From Acidimicrobiia bacterium (GTDB lineage Bacteria; Actinomycetota; Acidimicrobiia; Spongiisociales; ZC4RG35): a stretch of 8,478 nt of DNA. Positions within the stretch are counted from its first letter, which is position 1. The number at the start of each line of letters is the position of its first letter. Shown piece by piece: positions 1 to 6,487 of the stretch. The translations under genes and the position numbers were made by a program. Where the stretch lies: assembly GCA_009377735.1 (NCBI GenBank), contig WHTL01000166.1, positions 1-8,478 of the forward strand. The letters are read 5' to 3'. Below the pieces are notes generated by a model that worked only from the letters and a program-made list of their open reading frames with translations, ran no database searches and was not told the DNA's origin.

Positions 1-1
1 C

Positions 2-841
2 AACGTCCCAGCATTCGAGGAGGCCGGTTACGAACCGGCAACCACGTGGGATGAGTTGATGGCTCTCTCCGATCAGATAGTCGCCGACGGCAAGAATGCG
101 TGGTGTATCGGTACCGGTTCCGACGCCGCCACGGGATGGCCGGCGACCGACTGGATGGAGGACATCGTCTTGCGTCAGGCTGGGACCGAGGTCTATGACG
201 GATGGGTCGCAGGTGACGTTGCCTTCTCCTCACCGGAGATAACCGCCGCGGCTGAGACCTTCGGCCAGGTTCTCTTCACCGAGGGCTACGTGTTCGGCGG
301 CAACGAGAACATATCGAGTACGGACTTCCGTGACGCACCCGATCCCATGTTCAACGACGATCCGCCCTGCTATCTCCATCGACAGGCGAACTTCATCACG
401 ACTTTCTTCCCCGAGGGTCTCACCCCCACAGAGGACTACAACTTCTTCCCGTTCCCGAGTATCGACGGTCAGGACGGCGTTCTCATGGCGGGTGAGCTTG
501 CCGTCGTCTTCAATAACCGGGCGGAGGTTCGTGACTTCCTGGACGCATTCAGTGGTGTAGACGCCCAATGCGCCCAGGGAGGTTTTGAGGGGATCAGCCG
601 TATTTCTCCCAACACCGAGGTCGGAAGCGACTGCTACAACAGCGAGCTTCTCGGGCAGGCAGCAGGCACCCTCACCGAGGCCCTTGCAAATGACGTGGCA
701 CGTTTCGATGCCTCCGACCTCATGCCACCCGAGGTGGGCGGTGGCTCATTCTGGACGGGCATGAACGCCTACACCGACAACGGTCCAGACAACCTGGAAC
801 AGGTCCTCTCCGATATCGACGCCGCATGGCCGGGCGGGTGA
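2..841 (+). CDS. Sugar ABC transporter solute-binding protein, C-terminal part (AglE-like, 5' end outside window)
   Basis: This is the distal 279 residues of an extracytoplasmic carbohydrate-binding protein that captures a sugar and delivers it to the two permeases encoded just downstream. The reading frame is open from base 2, through a TTG at 56 and an ATG at 59, so those are internal codons and the true start lies outside the window. Typical family text is visible: a TTWDEL motif followed by a conserved helix, then WPATDWMEDIVLR and a long acidic, aromatic-rich second lobe ending in DAAWPGG. Full-length family members are about 420-450 residues, so roughly a third is missing, including the expected signal peptide. 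Three cysteines lie in the visible part (in PPCYL, AQCAQ and SDCYN), which could allow a disulfide. The best family match I can name from memory is AglE (alpha-glucosides such as sucrose, trehalose or maltose). The substrate is inference. Confidence 0.9.
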   Translation, partial: NVPAFEEAGYEPATTWDELMALSDQIVADGKNAWCIGTGSDAATGWPATDWMEDIVLRQAGTEVYDGWVAGDVAFSSPEITAAAETFGQVLFTEGYVFGGNENISSTDFRDAPDPMFNDDPPCYLHRQANFITTFFPEGLTPTEDYNFFPFPSIDGQDGVLMAGELAVVFNNRAEVRDFLDAFSGVDAQCAQGGFEGISRISPNTEVGSDCYNSELLGQAAGTLTEALANDVARFDASDLMPPEVGGGSFWTGMNAYTDNGPDNLEQVLSDIDAAWPGG

Positions 842-875
842 GAAGCTGAGCGGCTGGGTGATCTAGGAGAACATT

Positions 876-882
876 CGGAGGA
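876..882 (+). promoter_or_regulatory. Ribosome binding site of the AglF-like permease
   Basis: CGGAGGA lies 6 bases before the ATG at 889. It is the only strong Shine-Dalgarno sequence in the 47-base gap after the binding-protein stop and fixes the permease start. The gap shows no terminator hairpin, so read-through from the binding-protein gene is expected. Confidence 0.75.
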
Positions 883-888
883 ATCGAT

Positions 889-2052
889 ATGGACGAAGAG
901 CTGAGGACAACGGAGGAGGAGACCGAGGATGAGGCGGTCCGGCCGATAGTCGAACCACCGCGCCCTGGGTTCGGCAGCGGGCTGTTGGTTTTCATCCTCT
1001 CCGTCCTCGCCGCCCTGGCGTTGCCACTGCTCACCTATCTCGCTCTGGACTTCGCATTCGACCTGCTCCGCGGCGAGATCCCGACCTGGATCGTGGCACT
1101 GGTTGCCATCGTGATCGGTGTGATAGGGGTATTTGTCCTCTACTGGCTGGTGGACCTCATCATCAAGATGCTGCCCGATTCCATTGGGGAGCGGATCCGG
1201 CCCTATGCATTCGTAGGTCCCGCCCTCGTGATCCTGGCCATCTATCTGGTGTATCCGGCAATTCGTACCATCCAGCTTTCCTTCATGGACGCCAACGGCG
1301 CCGCCTATGTGGGTTTGGACAACTACGCCTACGTCTTCAGCGACGACGCCATGTTGCGGTCGCTGCGGAACACCCTCCTCTGGGTCTTCCTCGTGCCTGC
1401 GGCGGCGGTGGCGATAGGTCTCGGGTTTGCGGTGCTAGCCGACAAGCTGAAACGCATGGAATCAGTGGCGAAGTCACTCATCTTCCTCCCCATGGCGATC
1501 TCGTTCGTCGGCGCCAGCATCGTGTGGCGTTTCGTCTACAACTTCCGTTTCGAGGGCAGTGGGGAGCAGATCGGGGTGCTGAACGCGATGGTCACCAGCC
1601 TGGGCGGGACACCGATCGATTGGCTCGGACTGATCCCCTGGAACAACATCTTCCTGATCGTCATCATGGTGTGGTTGCAGACCGGGTTTGCCATGGTGAT
1701 CCTCTCATCTGCCATCAAGGGTGTGTCCGAAGATATCCTCGAGGCGGCCCGGATCGACGGCGCCACCGAGATCCAGGTGTTCTGGCGGGTGGTGGTTCCC
1801 AGCATCATGTCATCGATAATTGTGGTGTTCACCACCATGGTGATCAACGTCCTCAAGGTGTTCGACATCGTCTGGGTGATGACCGGAGGACAGGACGGCA
1901 CCGAGGTGATCGCAGAGCGCATGATCCGCAACATGTTCACCTTCTTCCAGGACGGCCGCGGAGCCGCCATCGCCGTCTTCATGTTTATTGCGGTTATCCC
2001 TGTGATGTATCTCAATATCCGCAGGTTCCGGGCTGAGGAGGCCTTGCGATGA
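889..2052 (+). CDS. Sugar ABC transporter permease, MalF/AglF type
   Basis: This inner-membrane permease of 387 residues forms half of the translocation channel. Hydrophobic segments lie at about residues 32-54, 66-92, 107-130, 160-182, 195-217, 252-275, 305-330 and 358-377, i.e. about eight, as in MalF. The ATPase-docking EAA loop is clear at residues 285-304: EAARIDG, then the conserved VVVP. The first 28 residues are a very acidic, proline-containing cytoplasmic tail before an extra pair of membrane segments. Such an N-terminal addition is seen in AglF/MalF proteins, though this tail is rich in Glu. The start is an ATG with a good ribosome binding site. The stop at 2050-2052 overlaps the next ATG (ATGA at 2049-2052). 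By family resemblance this is closest to AglF of alpha-glucoside systems. Permease family assignment is firm; the substrate is not. Confidence 0.93.
   Translation: MDEELRTTEEETEDEAVRPIVEPPRPGFGSGLLVFILSVLAALALPLLTYLALDFAFDLLRGEIPTWIVALVAIVIGVIGVFVLYWLVDLIIKMLPDSIGERIRPYAFVGPALVILAIYLVYPAIRTIQLSFMDANGAAYVGLDNYAYVFSDDAMLRSLRNTLLWVFLVPAAAVAIGLGFAVLADKLKRMESVAKSLIFLPMAISFVGASIVWRFVYNFRFEGSGEQIGVLNAMVTSLGGTPIDWLGLIPWNNIFLIVIMVWLQTGFAMVILSSAIKGVSEDILEAARIDGATEIQVFWRVVVPSIMSSIIVVFTTMVINVLKVFDIVWVMTGGQDGTEVIAERMIRNMFTFFQDGRGAAIAVFMFIAVIPVMYLNIRRFRAEEALR
2035..2041 (+). promoter_or_regulatory. Strong Shine-Dalgarno for the leader ORF between the permease genes
   Basis: GAGGAGG sits inside the last codons of the upstream permease, 7 bases before the ATG at 2049. 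It is a better match than the GAAGG at 2099-2103 that serves the ATG at 2111. This argues that ribosomes really start at 2049 and not only at the permease start. Confidence 0.6.
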
Positions 2053-2114
2053 CCGTGTTCTCTCCGCCCACCCGCCCCTCACCCGCCATGTGCGGACCGA
2101 AGGTACGCCCATGA
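2049..2114 (+). CDS. 21-codon leader ORF bridging the two permease genes
   Basis: A short frame begins with an ATG at 2049 (ATGA overlap with the preceding permease stop, strong GAGGAGG 7 bases upstream) and ends with a TGA at 2112-2114 that overlaps the ATG of the next permease (again ATGA). The peptide starts MTVFSPPTRP and ends PKVRP; it is proline-rich and resembles no family I know. Both flanking starts share the nine bases ATGACCGTG. It could be a translational-coupling leader that hands ribosomes to the downstream gene. It could also be the remnant of a longer N-terminus separated by a frameshift, whether real or an assembly error. Whether the peptide itself has a function cannot be judged. 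Confidence 0.35.
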   Translation: MTVFSPPTRPSPAMCGPKVRP

Positions 2115-3124
2115 CCGTGGTCACCCCCGAAACCGAGGTCGAGACGGCGAAGGGCACCGAGGGGGGTGTTGGGAGTTCCGGAAGTCTCTGGACCATCCGA
2201 CTCATCGTGCTGGCGATCATCCTCATCTGGTCGGTCCCCACCGTCGGTCTCTTCATCAGCTCTCTCCGCGAGCCCGCCGCCATCGACACCAGCGGTTGGT
2301 GGACCGTCTTTGGCAACCTCGGTGACACCGGGCAGTGGACTCTCAGTAACTATCGGGAGGTTCTCGACTCTGGGGGATTCGCCAACGCTTTCCTGAACAC
2401 CCTCATCGTCTCCATCCCGGCAACTGTGATGCCCATAACTATCGCCTCTTTCGCTGCCTACGCCTTCAGCTGGATGCAGTTCAGAGGGCGTTACATCCTC
2501 TTCGTCACCGTGGTGGCGCTGCTGGTGGTGCCGCTCCACGTCGCCCTCATCCCTATCCTGCAGCTCTACGCCGGTGGACCCGAACTGGATATTTCCTGGA
2601 TGTCTGGTCTGGTCGGCTGGGCGGTCAACCTAATACCCCAGGTCGATATTGGTGCCATCGAATCCGTGAGTATCGGCTTCCCGCTTCAGCTCAACAACTC
2701 CTTCCTCGGTGTGTGGCTCGCCCACACTGGTTTTGGGTTGCCGCTGGCGATCTACCTGTTGCGGAACTACATAGGGTCGCTGCCGTCATCGGTGATCGAG
2801 TCGGCCGAGATCGACGGAGCCGACCACTTCAAGATCTTCACCAGGCTCATCGTGCCCCTTTCGGTCCCCGCACTGGCATCGTTCGCCATCTTCCAGTTTC
2901 TCTGGGTCTTCAATGACTTCCTCGTTGCCCTGGTGTTCCTTGGTGAGACACCCCAGAATCGGGTGCTCACAATCGCCCTCAACCAGTTGAACGGAGCATT
3001 CGGCGAGGCATGGCACCTCCTCACCGCCGGTGCATTCATATCGATGGTTCTTCCCATGGTGGTCTTCTTCGCCCTTCAAAGGTTCTTCGTGAGGGGTATG
3101 ACCGCTGGCGCCGTGAAGGGTTGA
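2111..3124 (+). CDS. Sugar ABC transporter permease, MalG/AglG type
   Basis: This is the second membrane subunit of the sugar importer, 337 residues from the ATG at 2111. Residues 1-25 are a Gly/Thr/Glu-rich cytoplasmic tail, then hydrophobic segments at about 29-51, 93-119, 128-150, 198-217, 252-277 and 303-323. The EAA loop is at residues 230-249 (ESAEIDG then LIVP), with Ser in place of the first Ala. The C-terminus, FFALQRFFVRGMTAGAVKG, is the usual MalG/AglG ending that contacts the ATPase. A long periplasmic loop (about 154-196) before the fifth segment fits AglG better than minimal MalG proteins. A GTG at 2090 in the same frame would add seven residues, but the ATG is preferred because GAAGG at 2099-2103 lies 7 bases upstream and the leader ORF stop overlaps it. 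No ATPase gene follows, so the energising subunit is encoded elsewhere or shared. Confidence 0.92.
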   Translation: MTVVTPETEVETAKGTEGGVGSSGSLWTIRLIVLAIILIWSVPTVGLFISSLREPAAIDTSGWWTVFGNLGDTGQWTLSNYREVLDSGGFANAFLNTLIVSIPATVMPITIASFAAYAFSWMQFRGRYILFVTVVALLVVPLHVALIPILQLYAGGPELDISWMSGLVGWAVNLIPQVDIGAIESVSIGFPLQLNNSFLGVWLAHTGFGLPLAIYLLRNYIGSLPSSVIESAEIDGADHFKIFTRLIVPLSVPALASFAIFQFLWVFNDFLVALVFLGETPQNRVLTIALNQLNGAFGEAWHLLTAGAFISMVLPMVVFFALQRFFVRGMTAGAVKG

Positions 3125-3164
3125 TCTGACCGCACGAGGCGAGGTACCACCAAATAGGAAGTGG

Positions 3165-3671
3165 TTGGCGGTCGCCCTTGCCACTCTCGTGGTCACCATC
3201 AGCTTTTGGGCGATGGGGTATGGCTTCGTCGTTGGTGATCAGGGAACACCCGGTAGCCCTGGGAGTGACGCCTCCACCACCGCCGGTGCGGCGATATCCC
3301 TCTCGCTGGTGCTCGTGCCTCTAGCCTTTGCGATCGCCGCATGGGTATCCCGGCGGTCGGACTGGCCCATCGGAGTCCTCATCGCCATGGGGGTGTCTCT
3401 TGCCGTGGGGCTACCGCTCCTGTACTTCGGGGATCCGCTCGGGTCGCTGCTCTCTGGCTATGCGGCAGGAGCCGTGACCTCCTTATCGCGCCCGGTAGGG
3501 ATGGGATGGCGGCATCGAGCCGTGGCCGCGGCAGTCGTGACGGCTCTCGTCTTGCTGGGAAACCGGTTCATCCCGCTGGTGAGCCTCGTATTCGGACCGG
3601 CCCTTCCCTTCACGGCGATGGTGGTAGCCGACATGTTCGTCAAGGTGCCCGAAGACCCGGCCGAGGGATAG
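3165..3671 (+). CDS. Small hydrophobic membrane protein, function unknown
   Basis: I do not recognise a named family. With the TTG start at 3165 it has 168 residues and four or five hydrophobic segments (about 3-24, 41-61, 67-87 and one or two between 117 and 158). A Gly/Ser/Pro/Thr-rich loop (about 24-41) follows the first segment, an RRSD turn at 63-66 and a WRHR turn at 115-118 mark likely cytoplasmic loops, and the tail is short and acidic. It lies 40 bases after the AglG-like permease on the same strand and is the last gene of the transporter run, so co-transcription is likely. The start is uncertain. TTG 3165 has AGGA 5 bases upstream but leaves no basic residues before the first segment. 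The frame is open back to a CTG at 3126, preceded at 5 bases by AAGGG, which would add 13 residues including an NRK cluster. A transporter-linked role is only inference. Confidence 0.65.
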   Translation: MAVALATLVVTISFWAMGYGFVVGDQGTPGSPGSDASTTAGAAISLSLVLVPLAFAIAAWVSRRSDWPIGVLIAMGVSLAVGLPLLYFGDPLGSLLSGYAAGAVTSLSRPVGMGWRHRAVAAAVVTALVLLGNRFIPLVSLVFGPALPFTAMVVADMFVKVPEDPAEG

Positions 3672-3679
3672 CCGACCAC

Positions 3680-3728
3680 CGTTCTGTGCGGATTTTTGAC
3701 GCGTTGGGGCGAGATTCTACGCGCAGAA
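3680..3728. repeat. Palindromic intergenic element, copy 1
   Basis: This 49-base unit begins 8 bases after the stop of the membrane-protein gene. Its left end CGTTCTGTGCG is complementary to its right end ACGCGCAGAA, giving a 9-10 bp outer stem with one G-U wobble. An inner hairpin, CGCGT(T)GG against CTACGCG, is also possible. It matches copy 2 at 48 of 49 positions. It has the form of a REP/BIME-type or other small palindromic repeat; a role as bidirectional terminator for the two convergent operons is possible but not shown. Confidence 0.75.
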
Positions 3729-3751
3729 GGGCGTCGGGTCCGCTGGTGGAT

Positions 3752-3800
3752 CGTTCTGTGCGGATTTTTGACGCGTTGGGGCGAGATTCCACGCGCAGAA
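3752..3800. repeat. Palindromic intergenic element, copy 2
   Basis: This is the second copy of the 49-base unit, in direct orientation, offset by exactly 72 bases from copy 1 and separated from it by 23 bases. The single difference is C at 3790 where copy 1 has T at 3718; in the inner hairpin this changes a G-U to a G-C pair and so keeps the stem. The right end here reads ACGCGCAGAAC, completing a 10 bp outer stem. The copy lies 26 bases from the stop of the CoxG gene on the other strand, so the pair fills most of the convergent gap. Confidence 0.75.
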
Positions 3801-3826
3801 CGGTGTGGTGAGCTGGGGCTCGGGGG

Positions 3827-4486
3827 CTACTTCGCTTCGTCGGGGTCTATCAGATCGGCAGCGGTGCGGAGGGTCTTTGCCAGGAAGCGACGGACCACTG
3901 TGAAAAGGCTCGCCGCGAACAGGGCGAGGCCATCCACCGTCTTTGATTCCGAGGAGGCACTCGTGGCTGACGGGGTGCTGGCGGCGGCTGTCGAGGTGGC
4001 AGAGTTCGAGGTATCCGACCCCGACGTCTCGGCAGAAGCCCCACCACCCAGCTTGCCTTCGAGACACGAGACAAAGTCACCGATGAGACGGCTTGAGATC
4101 TCGTTGATGAGCCCGGTCCGGCCAAACTGGGCCGCCGGTCCTGACAGGGTGATGTCGGCGTCGATCGACACCTGCGTCGTAGCGGGGTCCGAGCCCTCCA
4201 GGGCATAGACCATCTTCACCTGTCCCCGGCTCCCACCGCGGCGGTCCACCCCTTTCCCACTGATCGTGGCCCGATGCTCCGACTCTTCGGTTTCGATGGT
4301 TGCTGTTCCCTCGAAGACGGCTGTCATGGGGCCGAGTCGCACCGATACCTTCCCCTGGTAGCCGTCGTCGGACTCCCCGGTGAGTTCGGCGCCGGGAAGG
4401 CAGTCCGCTACCTCGGGGACATCCTGAAAAGCCTCCCATACCTTCTCGAGCGGCTGGGCAACCGAGAACTCGTGTTCGATCTTCAT
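3827..4486 (-). CDS. coxG: CoxG-family protein (CO dehydrogenase subunit G, SRPBCC fold) with extended C-terminal tail
   Basis: The 219-residue protein has a CoxG domain at about residues 1-147: MKIEHEF start, a VWEAFQDV helix, the family motif CLPGAE at 29-34, a beta-rich middle, and GPAAQFGR at 117-124 before the long C-terminal helix. CoxG proteins accompany aerobic Mo-Cu CO dehydrogenases and relatives, and have been linked to membrane or quinone association of the enzyme. Residues 148-182 are a low-complexity Ser/Ala/Thr linker, followed by a hydrophobic or amphipathic helix (about 184-203) and a charged end, consistent with a flexible tether to the membrane. The ATG at 4486 is preferred over the TTG at 4489: it overlaps the stop of the upstream XdhC gene (TGATG) and has GAAAGG 7 bases before it. 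It is the last gene of the - strand operon. No CO dehydrogenase structural genes are present here. Confidence 0.88.
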   Translation of the reverse strand: MKIEHEFSVAQPLEKVWEAFQDVPEVADCLPGAELTGESDDGYQGKVSVRLGPMTAVFEGTATIETEESEHRATISGKGVDRRGGSRGQVKMVYALEGSDPATTQVSIDADITLSGPAAQFGRTGLINEISSRLIGDFVSCLEGKLGGGASAETSGSDTSNSATSTAAASTPSATSASSESKTVDGLALFAASLFTVVRRFLAKTLRTAADLIDPDEAK

Positions 4487-5565
4487 CAAGGAACCTTTCT
4501 GCTCTCCTCTTGGGGATTGGACGCTAGTGCAGAGGAAACCACACCTTTGCGGTTGCGGAGAAACCCGCCCTGTAGTCCATTGCGAACCGCCAGGACTTCG
4601 GAAACCACGGCTAGGGCGATCTGTCGCGGACCGTCGGCGCCGATATCAAGACCAGCCGGTCCGTGGAGTCTATCCAGATCGTCGGGTGTGATCTCGAAAC
4701 CGTCGGCAACGAGATCATCGAGGAGACGTTGCAACCTCCGTCCCGGCCCGAGGGTGCCGATGTAATCGACGGATGTGCCAACGACCGAACCGAGGTACTC
4801 GAGGTCCCGGATGTAGTTGTGACTCATGATGATCACGGATGTTCCCGGCCCTAGATCCACGGCCGCTGCCAGCTCGCTGGGCCGGGAGTTGATCAGTGAG
4901 CGGGCCCTCGGGAACCGTTCCACGTCGAGGAAGGTGCTGCGGTCGTCGACCACGGTCACGTCGAATCCGACCAGGTCGGCGTATTCCACCATCGGTAGGG
5001 CATCGTGACCAGCTCCGCACACGACGAGCGATGGTGCTGCTCCAACGACCTCGAGGAAATAGACGGTATTGCCCACCTCGATACGCTTGTGTCTCCTGTC
5101 GTTGAGCACATCACCAACGGCCTCTCCCAGTGGCCCTTCCTCCGCAGTGAGTTTGATGACACGCTCCGGTTCCGGGCCGATCTGATGGACGATCACACCT
5201 TGTCGGTGTTCGTGGCTCTCGATCATGTCGGCCAATGTGAGCGCACTGGATCCCGGCTCAACTAACACCTCGGTCACTCCGTTGCACCCGATCCCCCAAC
5301 CCCAGATCTCATCGTCGTCGGAGCTGAGATCAAACGACACGGTACGTGCCTTCCCAGTGGCGATCACCTCGGCTACCTCTTCGCGGAGGGCGACATCGAG
5401 GCAGCCGCCACTCACAGTGCCCACCGAGGTCCCGTCGGCGCCCATCGCCTGACGGGCACCCAAACCCCGATATGTCGAGCCGCGCACACCGATCACCGTT
5501 ATCAGGGCAAAGTCGGTGTCCCGTTCTGACCATTGTTTGACCGCTGTGATCACCGGATCGGACAT
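4486..5565 (-). CDS. XdhC/CoxI-family molybdenum hydroxylase maturation factor
   Basis: This 359-residue protein belongs to the family that binds molybdenum cofactor, promotes its sulfuration and delivers it to xanthine-dehydrogenase or CO-dehydrogenase-type enzymes. The N-terminal XdhC domain shows VRGSTYRGLGARQAMG (27-42), the SGGCLD motif with Cys55 (52-57), and WGIGCNG with Cys94 (90-96). The C-terminal Rossmann domain has CGAGHDA (183-189), VVDDR (205-209), MSHNYIRD (247-254) and the end motif LHGPAGLDIGADGP (300-313). Length is normal for a two-domain XdhC. The ATG at 5565 is chosen because it overlaps the MogA stop (TGATG) and gives the standard N-terminus; a longer in-frame start at 5670 would only add out-of-frame MogA sequence. 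Its stop overlaps the CoxG start in the same way. The target enzyme, CO dehydrogenase or another Mo-hydroxylase, is not decided by the sequence. Confidence 0.92.
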   Translation of the reverse strand: MSDPVITAVKQWSERDTDFALITVIGVRGSTYRGLGARQAMGADGTSVGTVSGGCLDVALREEVAEVIATGKARTVSFDLSSDDDEIWGWGIGCNGVTEVLVEPGSSALTLADMIESHEHRQGVIVHQIGPEPERVIKLTAEEGPLGEAVGDVLNDRRHKRIEVGNTVYFLEVVGAAPSLVVCGAGHDALPMVEYADLVGFDVTVVDDRSTFLDVERFPRARSLINSRPSELAAAVDLGPGTSVIIMSHNYIRDLEYLGSVVGTSVDYIGTLGPGRRLQRLLDDLVADGFEITPDDLDRLHGPAGLDIGADGPRQIALAVVSEVLAVRNGLQGGFLRNRKGVVSSALASNPQEESRKVP

Positions 5566-6044
5566 CAGTGCGGTCTTTCGCCCGCGAGCAATTCGAGGGC
5601 GTGATCCACTATGGGGAGGAGGGCGTCCAACCCCTCGTCGACGGCCTTGGTCGATCCCGGAAGGTTGCACACCAGGGACGAGCCGATCACGCCGGCCGAT
5701 TGGCGGGAGAGGGCCGCCATGGGGGTGTGCTCCAGACCGGTTGCGATGAGGAGATGCACTAATCCCGGAGCAGGTCGGTCGAGTACGGCAGCGGTCGCCT
5801 CCGGTGTAACGTCGCGGGGGCCGAATCCGGTCCCACCGGTGGTGATGACGAGATCGGACGCGGAGGCCATCTCGGTCAACATCTCTTCGATGGTGGGTTG
5901 TTCGTCGGGGACGACCCTTCGCTCCGTGATGTCGAAGCCTGCCTCGCCGAGACGCTCGACAAGGCGATCACCCGACGCGTCCGGACGTGTCCCTTCCTTG
6001 ACCCCATCACTGACGGTGAGCACGGAGGCACGTCTACGATTCAT
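5565..6044 (-). CDS. MogA/MoaB-type molybdopterin adenylyltransferase
   Basis: This is a single-domain protein of the MoCF_BD/MogA family, about 159 residues, the usual size. It carries the RASVLTVSDGV first strand, the nucleotide-binding motif TTGGTGFGPRDVTPEAT, and the CNLPGSTKAVDEGL motif near the C-terminus. Most relatives have Pro or Gln-Pro where this one has Ser-Thr in the PGSTK loop. The enzyme activates molybdopterin by adenylation before molybdenum insertion, so it acts one step before the XdhC protein encoded next to it. The stop overlaps the XdhC start (TGATG at 5567-5563). The start is ambiguous: ATG 6044 gives the family-like MNRRRASVL, while GTG at 6050 or 6053 would add two or three residues. 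No option has a strong ribosome binding site. It could be labelled MoaB rather than MogA; the two cannot be separated by eye. Confidence 0.88.
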   Translation of the reverse strand: MNRRRASVLTVSDGVKEGTRPDASGDRLVERLGEAGFDITERRVVPDEQPTIEEMLTEMASASDLVITTGGTGFGPRDVTPEATAAVLDRPAPGLVHLLIATGLEHTPMAALSRQSAGVIGSSLVCNLPGSTKAVDEGLDALLPIVDHALELLAGERPH

Positions 6045-6075
6045 CGCCACCACGGTACCCGAATTGCTGAGCCCT

Positions 6076-6471
6076 TCATCCAGCGATTTGGAATCGACAA
6101 CGGCTGACCCTGGTGCCGATGCGATAGAAACCGATCGTGGGTTCGGTTGCTCCGAGACCCACGATTATGTGCAACCACTCGGATCCTGGGGACTTGGCGA
6201 CGTCTGTTTGAGAGGGCTCGGCATTGCCGTTGGGATGAGAATGGAAGGAGCCGCCGACTTCCCATCCCATGGCGTCGGCGTCACGGATGGCATCGTGGTG
6301 GGCGACGGGGTCCACTGTGAAAGTATCTGGGGACGGCGTCACGTTCTCGACGCAGTACACACGTTGCACCTTGTTGTCGGAGAGTGCGACGAGTCCACAA
6401 GCCTCGTTCGGGAGATTCGCCTGGGCATGGGCGATCATGTCATCGAAAGCCACCGCTGGGAGATCGATCAT
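6076..6471 (-). CDS. JAMM/MPN-family metalloprotease (M67, Mec+-like)
   Basis: This is a minimal 131-residue JAB/MPN domain with the complete catalytic signature: Glu23 in NEACGLV, then HSHPNGNAEPSQTD at 77-90 giving the H-x-H-x7-S-x2-D zinc motif (His77, His79, Ser87, Asp90). After it comes the WLHIIVGL strand typical of bacterial members such as Mec+. Family members cut after the C-terminal Gly-Gly of ubiquitin-like or sulfur-carrier proteins; Mec+ frees cysteine from the carrier CysO. It starts 16 bases after the rhodanese-E1 stop with GAGAGGG 9 bases before its ATG, and ends about 31 bases before MogA. The pairing with an E1-like enzyme supports a role in carrier processing, but no carrier gene is visible nearby. 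The last dozen residues are Arg/Cys-rich and poorly typical, which may be lineage variation. Confidence 0.88.
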   Translation of the reverse strand: MIDLPAVAFDDMIAHAQANLPNEACGLVALSDNKVQRVYCVENVTPSPDTFTVDPVAHHDAIRDADAMGWEVGGSFHSHPNGNAEPSQTDVAKSPGSEWLHIIVGLGATEPTIGFYRIGTRVSRCRFQIAG

Positions 6472-6487
6472 TCCGAGCCGCCCTCTC

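Noticed and set aside
842..888. Terminator or promoter between the binding protein and first permease
   Set aside because: The 47-base gap shows a ribosome binding site but no hairpin with a U-run and no convincing -35/-10 pair.
3680..3800. CRISPR array or integration-site repeat
   Set aside because: There are only two copies with a 23-base spacer, units of 49 bases with long palindromy, and no cas, integrase or tRNA gene in the window.
3341..3811. Frame encoding a repeated peptide (RIFDALGRDSTRR twice) through the palindromic elements
   Set aside because: The peptide repeat simply follows from the 72-base offset being a multiple of three. The frame overlaps the membrane-protein gene out of frame and has no start context or homology I recognise.
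3696..4208. 170-codon + strand frame beginning within the palindromic repeats
   Set aside because: It is antisense to the CoxG gene, whose domain motifs are clear, and its translation is low-complexity.
5566..5670. Longer N-terminus for the XdhC protein, starting at 5670
   Set aside because: The added residues are basic and Pro/Gly-rich and come from MogA coding sequence in another frame. The ATG at 5565 with the TGATG overlap gives the normal family start.
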